Below are positions 46,468-55,451 of a DNA stretch of 64,000 nt, piece by piece. The notes beneath the pieces were generated by a model. The model was not told the origin of the DNA and did not search any database. It saw only the letters and a list, made by a program, of their open reading frames with translations. How positions within the stretch are numbered: the stretch's first letter is position 1; every line of letters begins with the position of its first letter. The position numbers and the translations under genes were made by a program. The DNA is from Thermaerobacter marianensis DSM 12885 (GTDB taxonomy: Bacteria > Bacillota > Sulfobacillia > Thermaerobacterales > Thermaerobacteraceae): NCBI RefSeq assembly GCF_000184705.1, contig NC_014831.1, positions 2,748,644-2,812,643 on the forward strand, given 5' to 3'.

Positions 46468-47018
46468 ACGTCCCGGCCGCACCGGACGGGCGAGGCGCCC
46501 AGGCCGCCCTCCGGCGGAACGTCACCGGCCGGCGCAGCTGCGGCGGGCCCAGACCCCCCCGGCACGGCGCCCCCCGTCTCCTCGTTCAACCAGCGCAGGT
46601 AGTCGGGGTTGCCGTCCCGGACCTCCAGCACCAGGATGGCCGGCACCGTGTAGCTGTGCCAGGCGCGCACGGCGGCGATCAGCTCGGGCACCCGCGCCCG
46701 CCGGGTCTTCAGGAGGACCACGGCCTCGTGGTCCTCGACCAGCTCGCCCTGCCACCAGTAGAAGGAGTCGATGTGGGGGAAGACGTTGGCACAGGCGGCG
46801 AGGCGCTCCTCCACCGCCTTGCGGCCGATGCGGCGGGCCTCGCCGGCGTTGGCGGCGGTGACGTAGACCAGCACCGCGTCGCCGCCGCCGGCCTCCCGCC
46901 GGCCGGCGGCGGCGACGGAGCCCGGAGTCCCCGGCTCCCGGTCCCGGCCGTCCGCGGCCGGTTCGTCCCCGTTGGCACCGGGCCGGCCCGCACCACGCCC
47001 TTCCCGCTCGCCGTCCAC
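46464..47018 (-). CDS. cutA: Divalent-cation tolerance protein CutA with disordered tails
   Basis: A 184-residue protein. The CutA1 core (about 47-150) has VLVYVTAANAGEARRIGRKAVEERLAACANVFP, FYWWQGELVEDHEAVVLLKTRR and WHSYTVPAILVLEVRDGNPDYLRWLNEE. CutA is a trimer linked to copper tolerance in E. coli; its role elsewhere is unclear. The N-terminal tail has DEPAADG from an exact dispersed word (46956-46968), and a Gly/Ala/Pro tail follows the core. Start is GTG at 47018 behind GGGAGGTGA. It is last in gabT-lrp-cutA. Confidence 0.88.
   Translation of the reverse strand: MDGEREGRGAGRPGANGDEPAADGRDREPGTPGSVAAAGRREAGGGDAVLVYVTAANAGEARRIGRKAVEERLAACANVFPHIDSFYWWQGELVEDHEAVVLLKTRRARVPELIAAVRAWHSYTVPAILVLEVRDGNPDYLRWLNEETGGAVPGGSGPAAAAPAGDVPPEGGLGASPVRCGRDV
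46956..46968. repeat. Exact copy of dispersed word GGCCGGTTCGTCC
   Basis: In the disordered N-terminal tail of CutA; the coding strand reads DEPA. Confidence 0.8.
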
Positions 47019-47105
47019 GGCCGTCACCTCCCGCGGGACGAAGTCACCCAGCAAGGCTGAGCAAGGCTTCCTTGCCCCCAGCGGGCCAACCGGTTCCGGT
47101 TCCCC

Positions 47106-47609
47106 TCAGTGGGCGGGCAGGCTGCGGCGGCGCCGCCGGCGGCCTTCGTCCTGGCGCTGGGGCAGGCCGAAGGCGAAGTCCTGCTTGTAGATGTCCAGCA
47201 CCAGGGACGTCTGGGTGTTGGTGATCCCCTCGATCTTGGACAGCTCCTCCAGCAAGAAGGACGCCAGCTCCCGGTTGTCGGCGAAGAAGGCGTACACGAT
47301 GATGTCGTAGATCCCTGTGGTCATGGCCACGTAGTGGACCCGGGGCAGGCGGGTCAGCTGCTCCACGATGTCGCGGATCCGGCTCTGGTCCACGTTGAGG
47401 CCGATGATGGCCGGCGCGTTGAAGCCCACCTCGAAGGGGTCCGTCACCGCGGCGATCTTGATGATGCCCTCTTCCAGCAGGCGGTAGAACTTGCGCCGGA
47501 TGGTCCCCTCGGTGACCCCGATCTGCTCGGCCATGTCCACGAAGGACATGCGCCCGTCCTTCTGCAGGAGCTTGACGATCTCCCGCTCCGTCTTATCCAG
47601 CATCACCAT
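47106..47609 (-). CDS. Lrp/AsnC-family transcription regulator
   Basis: A 167-residue protein. The N-terminal helix-turn-helix (LDKTEREIVKLLQKDGRMSFVDMAEQIGVTEGTIRRKFYRLLEEGII, 4-50) is followed by the RAM ligand domain with FNAPAIIGLNV, YVAMTTGIYDIIVYAFF and ITNTQTSLVLDIYKQDFAFG, and a basic RRRRRR tail. Such proteins usually sense amino acids. It lies 120 bases after gabT on the same strand, so it probably controls that amino-acid aminotransferase. Confidence 0.9.
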   Translation of the reverse strand: MVMLDKTEREIVKLLQKDGRMSFVDMAEQIGVTEGTIRRKFYRLLEEGIIKIAAVTDPFEVGFNAPAIIGLNVDQSRIRDIVEQLTRLPRVHYVAMTTGIYDIIVYAFFADNRELASFLLEELSKIEGITNTQTSLVLDIYKQDFAFGLPQRQDEGRRRRRRSLPAH

Positions 47610-47729
47610 GGTCTGCGCCTCCGTCCGCCCGGGCCGCCGGCCGGTCCCAGGGCCGTCCGGCCCGGGGCCGACCCCTTGGTCCTGCGTGCCGCGGGCCGCG
47701 GGCCTGGCGGGGCCCGCGGCCCGCCGGGT

Positions 47730-49067
47730 TCACCGGAATACGGCGGCCAGGGATTCTTCCAGTACGTCGCACGCCTCGTCGATCTGCTCGGGAGTGATCA
47801 CCAGCGGGGCCAGGACGCGGATCACGTTTCCGTACAGGCCCGCGCGGGCGGTGATCACGCCCCGTTGCAGTGCCTCCTGGATCACCCTGCCGACTTCCTC
47901 GGTGGCCGGCGCCTTGGTGGACCGGTCCTTGACCAGCTCCATGGCGACCATGGCGCCGAGACCGCGCACCTCGCCGATCTGTTCGAACCGGCCCTGCATC
48001 GCCTCGAAGCGATGCCGGAAGTGCCGCCCCACCTGGTCCGCCTTGGCCAGCAGGTTCTGCTCGCGGAAGACGTCCAGCACCGCCAGGGCCGCGGCGCAGG
48101 CCACCGGGTTGCCCACGTAGGTGCCGCCGATGGCCGTGTCCCGGGCGGCGTCCATGATCTCGGCCCGGCCGACCACGCCCGAGAGGACCATGCCGGCGGC
48201 GATGGACTTCGCCACCGTCATCAGGTCGGGCTCGATGCCGAAGTGCTCGCAGGCGAACATCCGCGCCGTCCGGCCGAAGCCGGTCTGCACCTCGTCGCAG
48301 ATCAGCACGATGCCGTGCCGGGTGCAGAGTTCCCGCACCTTCTGCAGGAAGTTGGCCGGCGGCACCACGAAGCCGCCCTCGCCCTGGACCGGCTCGATCA
48401 CGATGGCGGCCACGTCTTCCGGCGCCACCGTCACCTCCAAAAGCCGCTCCAGCTGCCGGTAGGCCCAGAGCCCGACCTCCTCCGGGGACATGCCCTCCGG
48501 CCCGCGGTACGGGTACGCGTAGGGTGCCCGATAGACCTCCGGGACGAAAGGCCCGAGCCCGGCCTTGTACGGCTTGACCTTGTGGGTCAGGGTCAGGGCC
48601 ATCCAGGTGCGGCCGTGGAAGGCGCCCTCGAAGGCGATGACGGCACGCCGGCCCGTGTAGTGTTTGGCGATCTTGATCGCGTTCTCCACGGCCTCGGCGC
48701 CGGAGTTGAAGAACGCGGCCTTCACCGGCCCGCTGATGGGGGCGATTTCCGCCAGCCGCTCGGCCAGCCGCACGTAGGGCTCATAAGGTACGACGGTGAA
48801 GTCGGTGTGGGTGTAGAGGCGGACCTGGCGGCAGATGGCCTCCACCACCGCCGGCTGGGAGTAGCCCACGTTCATCACGCCGAAACCGCCCGCCAGGTCG
48901 ATGTAGGTGTTGCCGTCGACATCGGTGATCAGGGCGCCCTCCGCCCGCTCGATGAAGACGGGCGCCAGCACCGACTTGGCGTTGGCCACGTACTGCTGCT
49001 TCAGCGCCAAAAGTTCCCGCGAGCGCGGCCCGGGAATCTCCGTCCGGCGCACGATGGAGCCTGCCAC
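47730..49067 (-). CDS. gabT: Class III aminotransferase, 4-aminobutyrate aminotransferase-like
   Basis: A 445-residue PLP enzyme of the acetylornithine/GABA aminotransferase group. It has GALITDVDGNTYIDLAGGFGV, NSGAEAVENAIKIAKHYTGR, IVIEPVQGEGGF, ICDEVQTGFGRTARMFACEHF and the PLP lysine in TVAKSIAAGMVLSGVVGR, followed by TYVGNPVACAAALAVL. It most resembles GabT, but the substrate is inferred. GTG 49067, eight bases after GGAGG, is preferred over ATG 49073, which touches the ribosome site. A hairpin with a T tract lies in its leader. Confidence 0.88.
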   Translation of the reverse strand: MAGSIVRRTEIPGPRSRELLALKQQYVANAKSVLAPVFIERAEGALITDVDGNTYIDLAGGFGVMNVGYSQPAVVEAICRQVRLYTHTDFTVVPYEPYVRLAERLAEIAPISGPVKAAFFNSGAEAVENAIKIAKHYTGRRAVIAFEGAFHGRTWMALTLTHKVKPYKAGLGPFVPEVYRAPYAYPYRGPEGMSPEEVGLWAYRQLERLLEVTVAPEDVAAIVIEPVQGEGGFVVPPANFLQKVRELCTRHGIVLICDEVQTGFGRTARMFACEHFGIEPDLMTVAKSIAAGMVLSGVVGRAEIMDAARDTAIGGTYVGNPVACAAALAVLDVFREQNLLAKADQVGRHFRHRFEAMQGRFEQIGEVRGLGAMVAMELVKDRSTKAPATEEVGRVIQEALQRGVITARAGLYGNVIRVLAPLVITPEQIDEACDVLEESLAAVFR

Positions 49068-49142
49068 CGCCATCCCCTCCTCGGCCACGTCTGGGTCGAT
49101 CCCACCTGCGGCCCCTCGCGTCCTGCCGGGCACAAGAAGAAA

Positions 49143-49163
49143 GCGCCACCGCCGCGATGGCGC
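49143..49163 (-). terminator. Leader hairpin with T tract before gabT (attenuator candidate)
   Basis: GCGCCA (49158-49163 on minus) pairs with TGGCGC (49143-49148) and is followed by TTTCTTCTTG. It sits almost at the predicted transcription start. Confidence 0.45.
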
Positions 49164-49172
49164 AAGTAAACC

Positions 49173-49199
49173 TCTATAGTATTCATTCCTTCGTCGCAA
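49173..49199 (-). promoter_or_regulatory. Possible gabT promoter
   Basis: Minus-strand TTGCGA (49194-49199) and TATAGA (49173-49178), with a short 15-base spacer that may require an activator. Confidence 0.35.
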
Positions 49200-49442
49200 G
49201 TCCCTGCCGTCTCGCGGGCCCGCGGCTCCGCCGGTTCACGGGGCAGCGATCCCGCCGGTCCCGCCGGGCAGGCGCCCAAGGAAGGCCGGCCCGCCGCCGG
49301 GAGGACGGCTCGCCCCCATCCGGGTCCTGGAATCGGCGGCTTCTCCGGCGGGCCCGTCCCACCGTTTATGCCCAGGGGAGGAATTTCCCCCAAGTCTATG
49401 GTAACTACTGCTTGTTCTCGTAACGGAAGGGGTGGTGGCTCC

Positions 49443-50309
49443 TTGCGGGTTCCGGGAGCAGAGCGAGTGGTCAGCCACGAAGCCGATCCTACCGGGTCGG
49501 TGGGGCACGCAGCATGGGTGGCTGCCACCGGCGGCCCACCGCCGGTGGTCGCGGGCAGCGGGCGACGGCCACGGGTCCGGCTAGGCCCCCCACGGATCGG
49601 CGCGCCGCAGCTACCGGCCGGGTGGCCCGCCGAGATCGCCGCCGACGCCGCCTGGGCGCTGCGCCAGGCGGAGGTGCGCCGTTGGCGGCCGGGCGCCACG
49701 CTGGTCCCCGGCCGCGGGCCCCAGGACGGGCTCTACTGGCTGCAGAGGGGCGCCGTGCGGCTGGCGGCGACGGATCCCGCCGGCGATCCCCGCCTGGTGG
49801 GGGTCGTCGTGGCCCCGGCGCTGGTCGGCGATCCCGGCCCCCTCTTCGGCCGGCCTCCTCTTGCCTTGACGGCCACGTGCGTGACCCCTTGCACGGCCGC
49901 TTTCTGGCCGTACCCACGCTTTCTGGCCATGCTGCGACAGCGTCCCAGCCTCGGCGTACTGCTCGCCTTTCAAGGGATGGAGGCCTACCAGCAGGCGGCC
50001 CAGCGGGTTGCCGGCCTTCTCTGGCCTTGCTCGCGCCTGCGGGTCTTGCACACCCTGGTGGTGCTGGCGCGGGCCTTCCCCGTGCCGGGTGGCCGGGGCA
50101 GCCGCCTTCCGGTGAGCCTGACCCAGGGCACCATCGGGCTGGCCGCCAACGCCAGCCGGGTCACGGTCAACCGCGTCCTCGCCGACCTTCGCCGGCGCGG
50201 CATCGTGGGACGGGCCCGGCCCCTCTACATCCGCGAACCCCACCGCCTGGAGGCGCTGCTGGCCGAAGAGGCAGCAGCCGTCGCGGCGGAGCGCACGACG
50301 CGCCGCTAG
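49443..50309 (+). CDS. Crp/Fnr-family transcription regulator
   Basis: About 288 residues. The middle is a cyclic-nucleotide-binding-like domain (VRRWRPGATLVPGRGPQDGLYWLQRGAVRLAATD), then the dimer helix (FLAMLRQRPSLGVLLAFQGMEAYQQAAQRVAGLL) and a C-terminal winged helix with LPVSLTQGTIGLAANASRVTVNRVLADLRRRGIV. It lacks the Cys set of Fnr; no cAMP-binding Arg is obvious. The start is uncertain: I use TTG 49443 after GGAAGGGG; a GTG at 49470 is possible. It diverges from gabT, which it might control. Confidence 0.82.
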   Translation: MRVPGAERVVSHEADPTGSVGHAAWVAATGGPPPVVAGSGRRPRVRLGPPRIGAPQLPAGWPAEIAADAAWALRQAEVRRWRPGATLVPGRGPQDGLYWLQRGAVRLAATDPAGDPRLVGVVVAPALVGDPGPLFGRPPLALTATCVTPCTAAFWPYPRFLAMLRQRPSLGVLLAFQGMEAYQQAAQRVAGLLWPCSRLRVLHTLVVLARAFPVPGGRGSRLPVSLTQGTIGLAANASRVTVNRVLADLRRRGIVGRARPLYIREPHRLEALLAEEAAAVAAERTTRR

Positions 50310-50625
50310 CGCCTTCGGACGGCTCACGCCGCCGGGCCGGTCCTGCAGCGGGCCGTGCCGCCGTGGTAGGAGGCGGGTCCGTCCCGGAGGCCGGGGTCAC
50401 GGGAAGGGGCGGGGGCCGGCATGCCCTGCCGGCCCCCGCCCTACCTCCACCCGCGGGTCGAGCCCGCGTCCTCCGTTTCCCTCCGTGATGGCATCCGCCG
50501 GGGACCTGCGGCGGCCCGCTCGAAGGGTGGCGCGAACCCAACGGCCACGGTGGGGTAGCCGGCCTTCCGTCCCGGGCCGGCGGCGCCTCCCCACTCCACC
50601 GGCCGCCGTCCCCGCGGACGACGGG
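50310..50625. other. Convergent gap after the Crp/Fnr gene
   Basis: 316 bases between convergent genes. It holds a 10-bp perfect hairpin, GGGGGCCGGC/GCCGGCCCCC (50411-50420, 50428-50437), without a T tract, which may act as a bidirectional terminator. Nothing else recognised. Confidence 0.5.
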
Positions 50626-51615
50626 TTACGCCCGGCCCCGTCCCGGTTCCGGCGGCATCCCCTTCCGGGGACCGGCAGGACGCACCGTTCGCTCTCCCGC
50701 CGCCTTGACGACCCGGGAAACGGCCCCCTGCCCGGCGGGGCCGCCCCGGTCCGCCCCTGGCTCCTCCGCTCCCGGCCCGGGGCTGGCGGCCGCCAGGCCG
50801 CGTTCGTCCTGCGGCGCCGGCTGGGGGTCGGGAGCCCGGCGGCTCCGGGCGCCCGCCGGCCGGGCCTCGAAAGGACGGGCAAAGATCCGGGCCGCCGCCG
50901 GGGCGCGGGAACGGGACCGGCTCCGGCGGTGCACCGCCGGCAGCGGCCACCGGGCGGGCTGCTCGGCTGCCAGCAAGGCTAGGTCCCGCAGGATGTCGGT
51001 CAGGTGCACGGGCGACACCGGAACCCGGGCCTCGGTGACCCGCTGAAAGGTGGCACGGGCTGTTGTCTCGTCGTCGCGGACTGGCAGCCGTTGGACGCCA
51101 AAGTCTTCGCCCACCAGGCGGCCCTCCTGCCAGGTCTCCACCCGGCTCTTCACGTAGAAGAATGCGCTGCCGTGGGGGGTTCGCTCACGGCAGAGGATGT
51201 AGAGGTACCGCCGTTCCGTGTGGCCGGCGGCCAAGCGGCGGGCGCAGCGGGCCAGCTCGGAGTAGGCCGGCACCCTTCCCCAGGGGTTTTCAGCAGGCTG
51301 GCGGCGGGGCAGCTGGGGATGCGTCACCGCCGGCTGTCGTCCCCGCCGGTCCCCCGATGTGGGCGAGATGGGAGACGGTTGTCGCCGGCCCGCGGGTAAG
51401 GTCCGCGGTTGGCCGCCGGCGGGTCCGTCGGCCAACCGTCCCCCGGCCGGGGGGGCGTGGGCCGGGAGCCCTTTCCCCGGAAGCCGGTCCCCGAGCCGCG
51501 GAAGCTCCGGCTTTCCGCCCACCGTCGGGCCGTTCCCCGCCGGCGGGCGGGGCGGGGTGGATTCGCCGGCACGCCCCTTCACGAGGTGCCAGGGCAGACT
51601 AGGCTCTCGATCCAT
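50626..51615 (-). CDS. Unrecognised protein with one compact domain and long disordered tails
   Basis: 329 residues from ATG 51615 (GGGGGAGG nine bases upstream). Residues about 110-225 look folded: WGRVPAYSELARCARRLAAG, HTERRYLYILCRERTPHGSAFFYVKSRVETWQEG and FQRVTEARVPVSPVHLTDIL. The N-terminal 110 residues are Gly/Pro/Arg-rich and the last 105 are Arg/Ala/Pro-rich, with a dispersed-word relative (50797-50810, DERG). I do not recognise a family and give no function. The folded part has normal hydrophobic spacing, so I think it is real. A TATAAT lies upstream (51786-51791). Confidence 0.6.
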   Translation of the reverse strand: MDREPSLPWHLVKGRAGESTPPRPPAGNGPTVGGKPELPRLGDRLPGKGLPAHAPPAGGRLADGPAGGQPRTLPAGRRQPSPISPTSGDRRGRQPAVTHPQLPRRQPAENPWGRVPAYSELARCARRLAAGHTERRYLYILCRERTPHGSAFFYVKSRVETWQEGRLVGEDFGVQRLPVRDDETTARATFQRVTEARVPVSPVHLTDILRDLALLAAEQPARWPLPAVHRRSRSRSRAPAAARIFARPFEARPAGARSRRAPDPQPAPQDERGLAAASPGPGAEEPGADRGGPAGQGAVSRVVKAAGERTVRPAGPRKGMPPEPGRGRA

Positions 51616-52146
51616 GCCAAGGGCCTCCCCCTGTTGCACGTACCTGGACGATGCACGTACCGGAACGCAACGACCTGATTCCCGCGCCCGCCCGCGGATC
51701 CACCCCGGGTGCACGCCCGTGGTTCCACCGCCGCAGGCGAGCGCTTCCCCATCCCCCTTGCACCGGTGCGTGGTCTGGGAGATCCATTATAAGCCGGATC
51801 GTGGAAAGGATTGTGTTAAACAGACAACAATTTCGCTATTTTCCGTAGCCGATGGGGCCATGTTATTCCTTGATCGTAGCCAGGACGGCTACGAACCGCG
51901 CGCCCCTCGTCATGGCTCACCGGATGCCGTGCCGGTGCCGTCGGAGCGCCGGGCAGGGGCCGCTTGGGCGGACCCTGCTGCCATGAGGCCGGCTCTCGGG
52001 CCGGAGCCGGCCTGGACCCCGGCCCTCCCCGCCTGTTCGGCACCCGCCGCCGTCCCCGGCGGGTGCGGCCGTCCGCTATGCTGGAGGGAGAGGCCGAAGC
52101 GCCCAGACCAAGGGCGGGCCGAGCGCCCGGAAAGGATGACGTCACC
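51616..52146. other. Divergent AT-rich promoter island
   Basis: 531 bases between divergent genes. From about 51784 to 51895 the DNA is strikingly AT-rich for this genome. A minus-strand TATAAT (51786-51791) could serve the unrecognised gene but has no good -35. On plus, TTGTGT (51811-51816) and TATTTT (51837-51842) are spaced by 20, too far for a normal promoter. The rest is GC-rich. Confidence 0.5.
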
Positions 52147-54210
52147 GTGGAGTCCCGCCGCGGCGGCACCCGGCCGACGGGGAAAGCGGTCGAATCGGTC
52201 CTGACCGCCGTCGATGAGGCCATGCTGGCCCGGCTGGTGCCGGAGCCCGTCCGGATCCGTGCCCTGGACCTGTTCCTCCTGGGGCGGGTGGAGTCACGCC
52301 TGGTCTCGGGCACCCGCCTGCTCGGCGAAGTGCGGGGCACCCGCGGCGTCTATCGCACGGTAGTCCACGTCCTGCGGGGGCCCGGCGGCCCCGATGCCGC
52401 CGGGCAGTGCGAGTGCCCGCGCCGGGCCCGCGGCGGCCTGTGCAAGCACGCGGTGGCCCTGCTCTACGCGTGGATCCACGAACCGGCGACCTTTGCCTCG
52501 CTGGACGAGCGCCTGGACCGGCTGGCCGAACGCCCCCGCGCCCAGTTGCTCGAGGTGATCCGCCGCCTGGTGGAGGAGGAACCGGCCCTGCTGGCCGAAC
52601 TGGACGCCACCGTTTCGGCGGACTCCGGACCGGCAGGAACCGGAACCGCACCGGCGCCGGCTACCGCGGTGGATGCGGGCCGGTCACCGGTTGCATCGAG
52701 GCGGGCCGAGGCGGCAGGGGACGGACCGGCGGGCACCGGGGACGACCTCCGCACGGCGGAGGGCCCGGCCGCTACGCACCGGCCCGGGTGGCCGCATCCG
52801 GTCCCCGCCCCTGCCGGAGACGGAGCCGCGGACGGGGACGAACCGGCCGGCCCGGCCTGGCGGGCCGCCCGCCTGGCCGCTTGGGTGCTCCGTCTCGAGC
52901 GGAACCCGGACCCTGATCCTGAGGAGCTGGACCGGTGGCTCGCCGAGCTCGGCGGCGAAGCCGCCGGTCCGCCGCCCGCGTCCGGGGCGCCGGGTGCGGC
53001 GGATGGCACCGGGACGCGCGCCCGCATCGACGGGCGCCACCTCTCCAGCGCCGGCCCCGACCCGGAGCCTCGCGCCCGGGGCGGCACGGCGACCGCCGGC
53101 CACGCTCTCGCCCGCCGCAGGGACCGCCCCGATGCGGCGGCCCCTGCCGGCAGGGAGAATCTGTACGCTGGCGCCCTGGCTTTGCTGGTCCAGGGGGTGG
53201 TATGGCGCCAGGCCGGGATGGTGCTGGCCGCGCGGGCCCGGGAGGAGGACGACGCCGCCCGCTGGCTCATGGGACGGTGGGAAGCCGCGGCCCGGCTGCT
53301 GGTGCATCTGGCCGGCGCCCTGGGCCCGTCCCGGGCGGCAGAACGGGCGGTGCCGGCGGTCCCGGCCGGCTCCGAGACCGTCAGCCCCCCGCCAGGCCCG
53401 CTGACACCTGCCGAACCCCGCGGCCGGCGCAACCTCGCGGCCTCGGTTGCCCTGACGGCCGCGGCCCTGGGCCCCGAGGCGTTGCTCGCCGCGAGCCGGT
53501 TCTTCCAAGAAGCGGGGTGGCCGGCCACCGCCCTGGGGCTCGCCCGCCGCGCCCTGCGCCAGGCCGGGTCCCCGGACCAGGTGGCGGCCGCCCGCGCCGT
53601 GGTCGCCCGGATCTGGCTGGACCGCGGCCTTCCCGATCGGGCCTTGCCCTACCTGGCCGCCAACTTCGCCGCCCGGCCCGACGCCGAGCGCCTGGCCGCC
53701 CTGGAAGAGGTGGCCCGGGCGGCGGGCCAGTGGGACCAGGTGGCCCCCCAGGTGCGCCGGCACCTGGAGGCCCACGGCGAGCCAGCCCTGTTGGCCGCGT
53801 TCCTCCTGAACCAGGGCGCATGGGATGAGCTCCTCGCCCGGTTGGAGGACCCGGCCTGGCGGGCGGCGCTGCCGGCCCGCCTGCTGGTGGCCGCCGCCGA
53901 CGGGCTTCGCCGTCGGGACCCCTGGCGGGCCGCCGCCCTCTACCGGGAGGCGGCGGAGCGGCCCGGTGCCGGCGACGACGCCGGCGATCCCTGGCACCTG
54001 GCGGCACGCTGGGAGGCGCTCGCACACCGGCTGGAGCGGATGGGGGGCGGGGCGGAAGGGCCTTCTGGCTCTGTACCTGGCGACCTCCGGCCCGAGCCCA
54101 CCCGCCGTCCCGGTCCCGGCCCGTCGGTGGATCCCGGCGGAGCCGCCGGCCACCCGCCGCCGGCTCCCGGTGCCGCCGGAGAAGGGCACGGTCCCGGCGA
54201 CGGGTCCTGA
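52147..54210 (+). CDS. SWIM zinc-finger domain protein
   Basis: About 687 residues from GTG 52147. The SWIM motif CxCx8CxH is at 88-101 (CECPRRARGGLCKH), in the usual setting of an N-terminal domain with VRIRALDLFLLGRVESRLVSGTRLLGEVRG. The remainder alternates Ala/Gly/Pro disordered segments with helical repeats (AALGPEALLAASRFFQEAGW, AARAVVARIWLDRGLPDRAL, RLAALEEVARAAGQWDQV) that look TPR-like. SWIM proteins bind DNA or proteins and often sit next to Snf2 helicases; none is here. A dispersed word at 52836-52848 reads DEPA. The start is uncertain. Confidence 0.78.
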   Translation: MESRRGGTRPTGKAVESVLTAVDEAMLARLVPEPVRIRALDLFLLGRVESRLVSGTRLLGEVRGTRGVYRTVVHVLRGPGGPDAAGQCECPRRARGGLCKHAVALLYAWIHEPATFASLDERLDRLAERPRAQLLEVIRRLVEEEPALLAELDATVSADSGPAGTGTAPAPATAVDAGRSPVASRRAEAAGDGPAGTGDDLRTAEGPAATHRPGWPHPVPAPAGDGAADGDEPAGPAWRAARLAAWVLRLERNPDPDPEELDRWLAELGGEAAGPPPASGAPGAADGTGTRARIDGRHLSSAGPDPEPRARGGTATAGHALARRRDRPDAAAPAGRENLYAGALALLVQGVVWRQAGMVLAARAREEDDAARWLMGRWEAAARLLVHLAGALGPSRAAERAVPAVPAGSETVSPPPGPLTPAEPRGRRNLAASVALTAAALGPEALLAASRFFQEAGWPATALGLARRALRQAGSPDQVAAARAVVARIWLDRGLPDRALPYLAANFAARPDAERLAALEEVARAAGQWDQVAPQVRRHLEAHGEPALLAAFLLNQGAWDELLARLEDPAWRAALPARLLVAAADGLRRRDPWRAAALYREAAERPGAGDDAGDPWHLAARWEALAHRLERMGGGAEGPSGSVPGDLRPEPTRRPGPGPSVDPGGAAGHPPPAPGAAGEGHGPGDGS
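52836..52848. repeat. Exact copy of dispersed word (GGACGAACCGGCC on plus)
   Basis: In a disordered linker of the SWIM protein, reading DEPA on the coding strand. Confidence 0.8.
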
Positions 54211-54375
54211 CCCGCCTGTCCTTGGATGGCAAACGAAAGCCCCACCCGGAGGCCGTGGCCGGTCCTGGTCACGGGTGGGGCATCGGCGCCGGCGCGAAGG
54301 CCACCGCGACCTTGCGGCCGGGGGCCGGGGCCGGCGAGGCCGTTCCATGCGACCTCGACTACATGCCGGCGAGGC

Positions 54376-55296
54376 CTACATTCCGGCGAGCCCCGCCGCA
54401 GCGGCGGCCACCAGGGCCACAATCACCAGCACCGCCAGGCCGGTCAGGATGAGCCCGGGAACGAAGAGCACGATCAAGGCGTCGCTGCGGCTCAAGCCTT
54501 TCGTGGCCCGCAAGGCGTGGTAGGTGAGCACCACCGACCAGACGATGATCGCCACGGCGCCCAGGTTGCGCAGGCCGGCACCCCCCTCGCCCAGCCGCGA
54601 CGCCAGAGCCTCCAGGGGGATGCCGATGAGGTTGGGCGGCAACGAGCCCAGGGCGATGGCCGCCAGCAGGTGGACGCCGGTGCCCCGCCCGCCCACCAGG
54701 TCCGCCACCAGGTGGAGAAACCCGGCCCCGACGAAGAGAGCGACCACGCTGATCACGGCCGCCGTCACCCCCATCGCCAGGACCATGCCAGGGCTGCGGG
54801 CCACGTCCGGAGGGAGCAGCGGCTCCTCGCCGGGCACGACGGGCACGGCCAGATCCCGTACCACGGCGGCCCCCTGGACCAGGCCGCTGAGGGCGGTGAC
54901 GATCACGGCCACGGTCAGCAGAAGCCCCAGCGGCGGCCGTTCCATGGCGGCCAGCCGGGCAAAGGTCGGCCGGGGCGTGAAGATCACCCCGTAGACCCAG
55001 TCCACCAGGCCGGGCTGGTCCTCAGCCTCCCGCCCGGCTCCGCCGTTACCCCGCACCGGTCCGGCACCGCCGCCGGCTTGGCCGGGCGGGCGATCGGCCG
55101 CAAGGTCCGCCTCGGCGCGTCGCTCTTCCTGCTCTCGGGACACCGGCGCTGGCGCCGCCGGATCCGGAGCGGAACCGGCCGGGTCCCCGCCGGCGGGTTC
55201 GGGCGCTCCAGCGGCCCCCGCCCCGCCCGGTGCTCCGGGGGCCGCGGCCGCTTCGGCTTCGACACCCTGCTGCCCTTCCTGCCGTCGATCGTCCAC
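54376..55296 (-). CDS. Yip1-like integral membrane protein
   Basis: 306 residues from GTG 55296 behind GGGGAGGG. A disordered acidic/Gly-rich N-terminal third (to about 95) precedes VDWVYGVIFTPRPTFARLAAMERPP, the pre-membrane motif common in Yip1-domain proteins, and five membrane segments (PLGLLLTVAVIVTALSGLVQ, VLAMGVTAAVISVVALFVGAG, the GVHLLAAIALGSLP region, LGAVAIIVWSVVLTYHAL, FVPGLILTGLAVLVIVALVA). Function in bacteria is not established. It lies 155 bases after sppA on the same strand. Confidence 0.7.
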   Translation of the reverse strand: MDDRRQEGQQGVEAEAAAAPGAPGGAGAAGAPEPAGGDPAGSAPDPAAPAPVSREQEERRAEADLAADRPPGQAGGGAGPVRGNGGAGREAEDQPGLVDWVYGVIFTPRPTFARLAAMERPPLGLLLTVAVIVTALSGLVQGAAVVRDLAVPVVPGEEPLLPPDVARSPGMVLAMGVTAAVISVVALFVGAGFLHLVADLVGGRGTGVHLLAAIALGSLPPNLIGIPLEALASRLGEGGAGLRNLGAVAIIVWSVVLTYHALRATKGLSRSDALIVLFVPGLILTGLAVLVIVALVAAAAAGLAGM

Positions 55297-55451
55297 CGTC
55301 TTCCCTCCCCGGCTCCCCTCCAAGCCTCCTGGCTCCCCTCCACAACCTTCCCGGCTGCCGGGCGAGTCTCCCCGGTTCGCCCCCGACCGACGCCACCGGA
55401 TCGTCCTGCCCTTGGCGCAGCCCCCGGCGCAGCCCGCGCCCACGACCACCC

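Larger units (their letters stand above)
49074..49442. other. Divergent region between gabT and the Crp/Fnr gene
   Basis: Holds the gabT leader hairpin and weak promoter. Nearer the Crp gene is an AT-richer stretch (49368-49420) with the short inverted repeat GGGGAGGAATTTCCCC (about 49376-49390). I cannot assign a clear plus-strand promoter. Confidence 0.5.
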
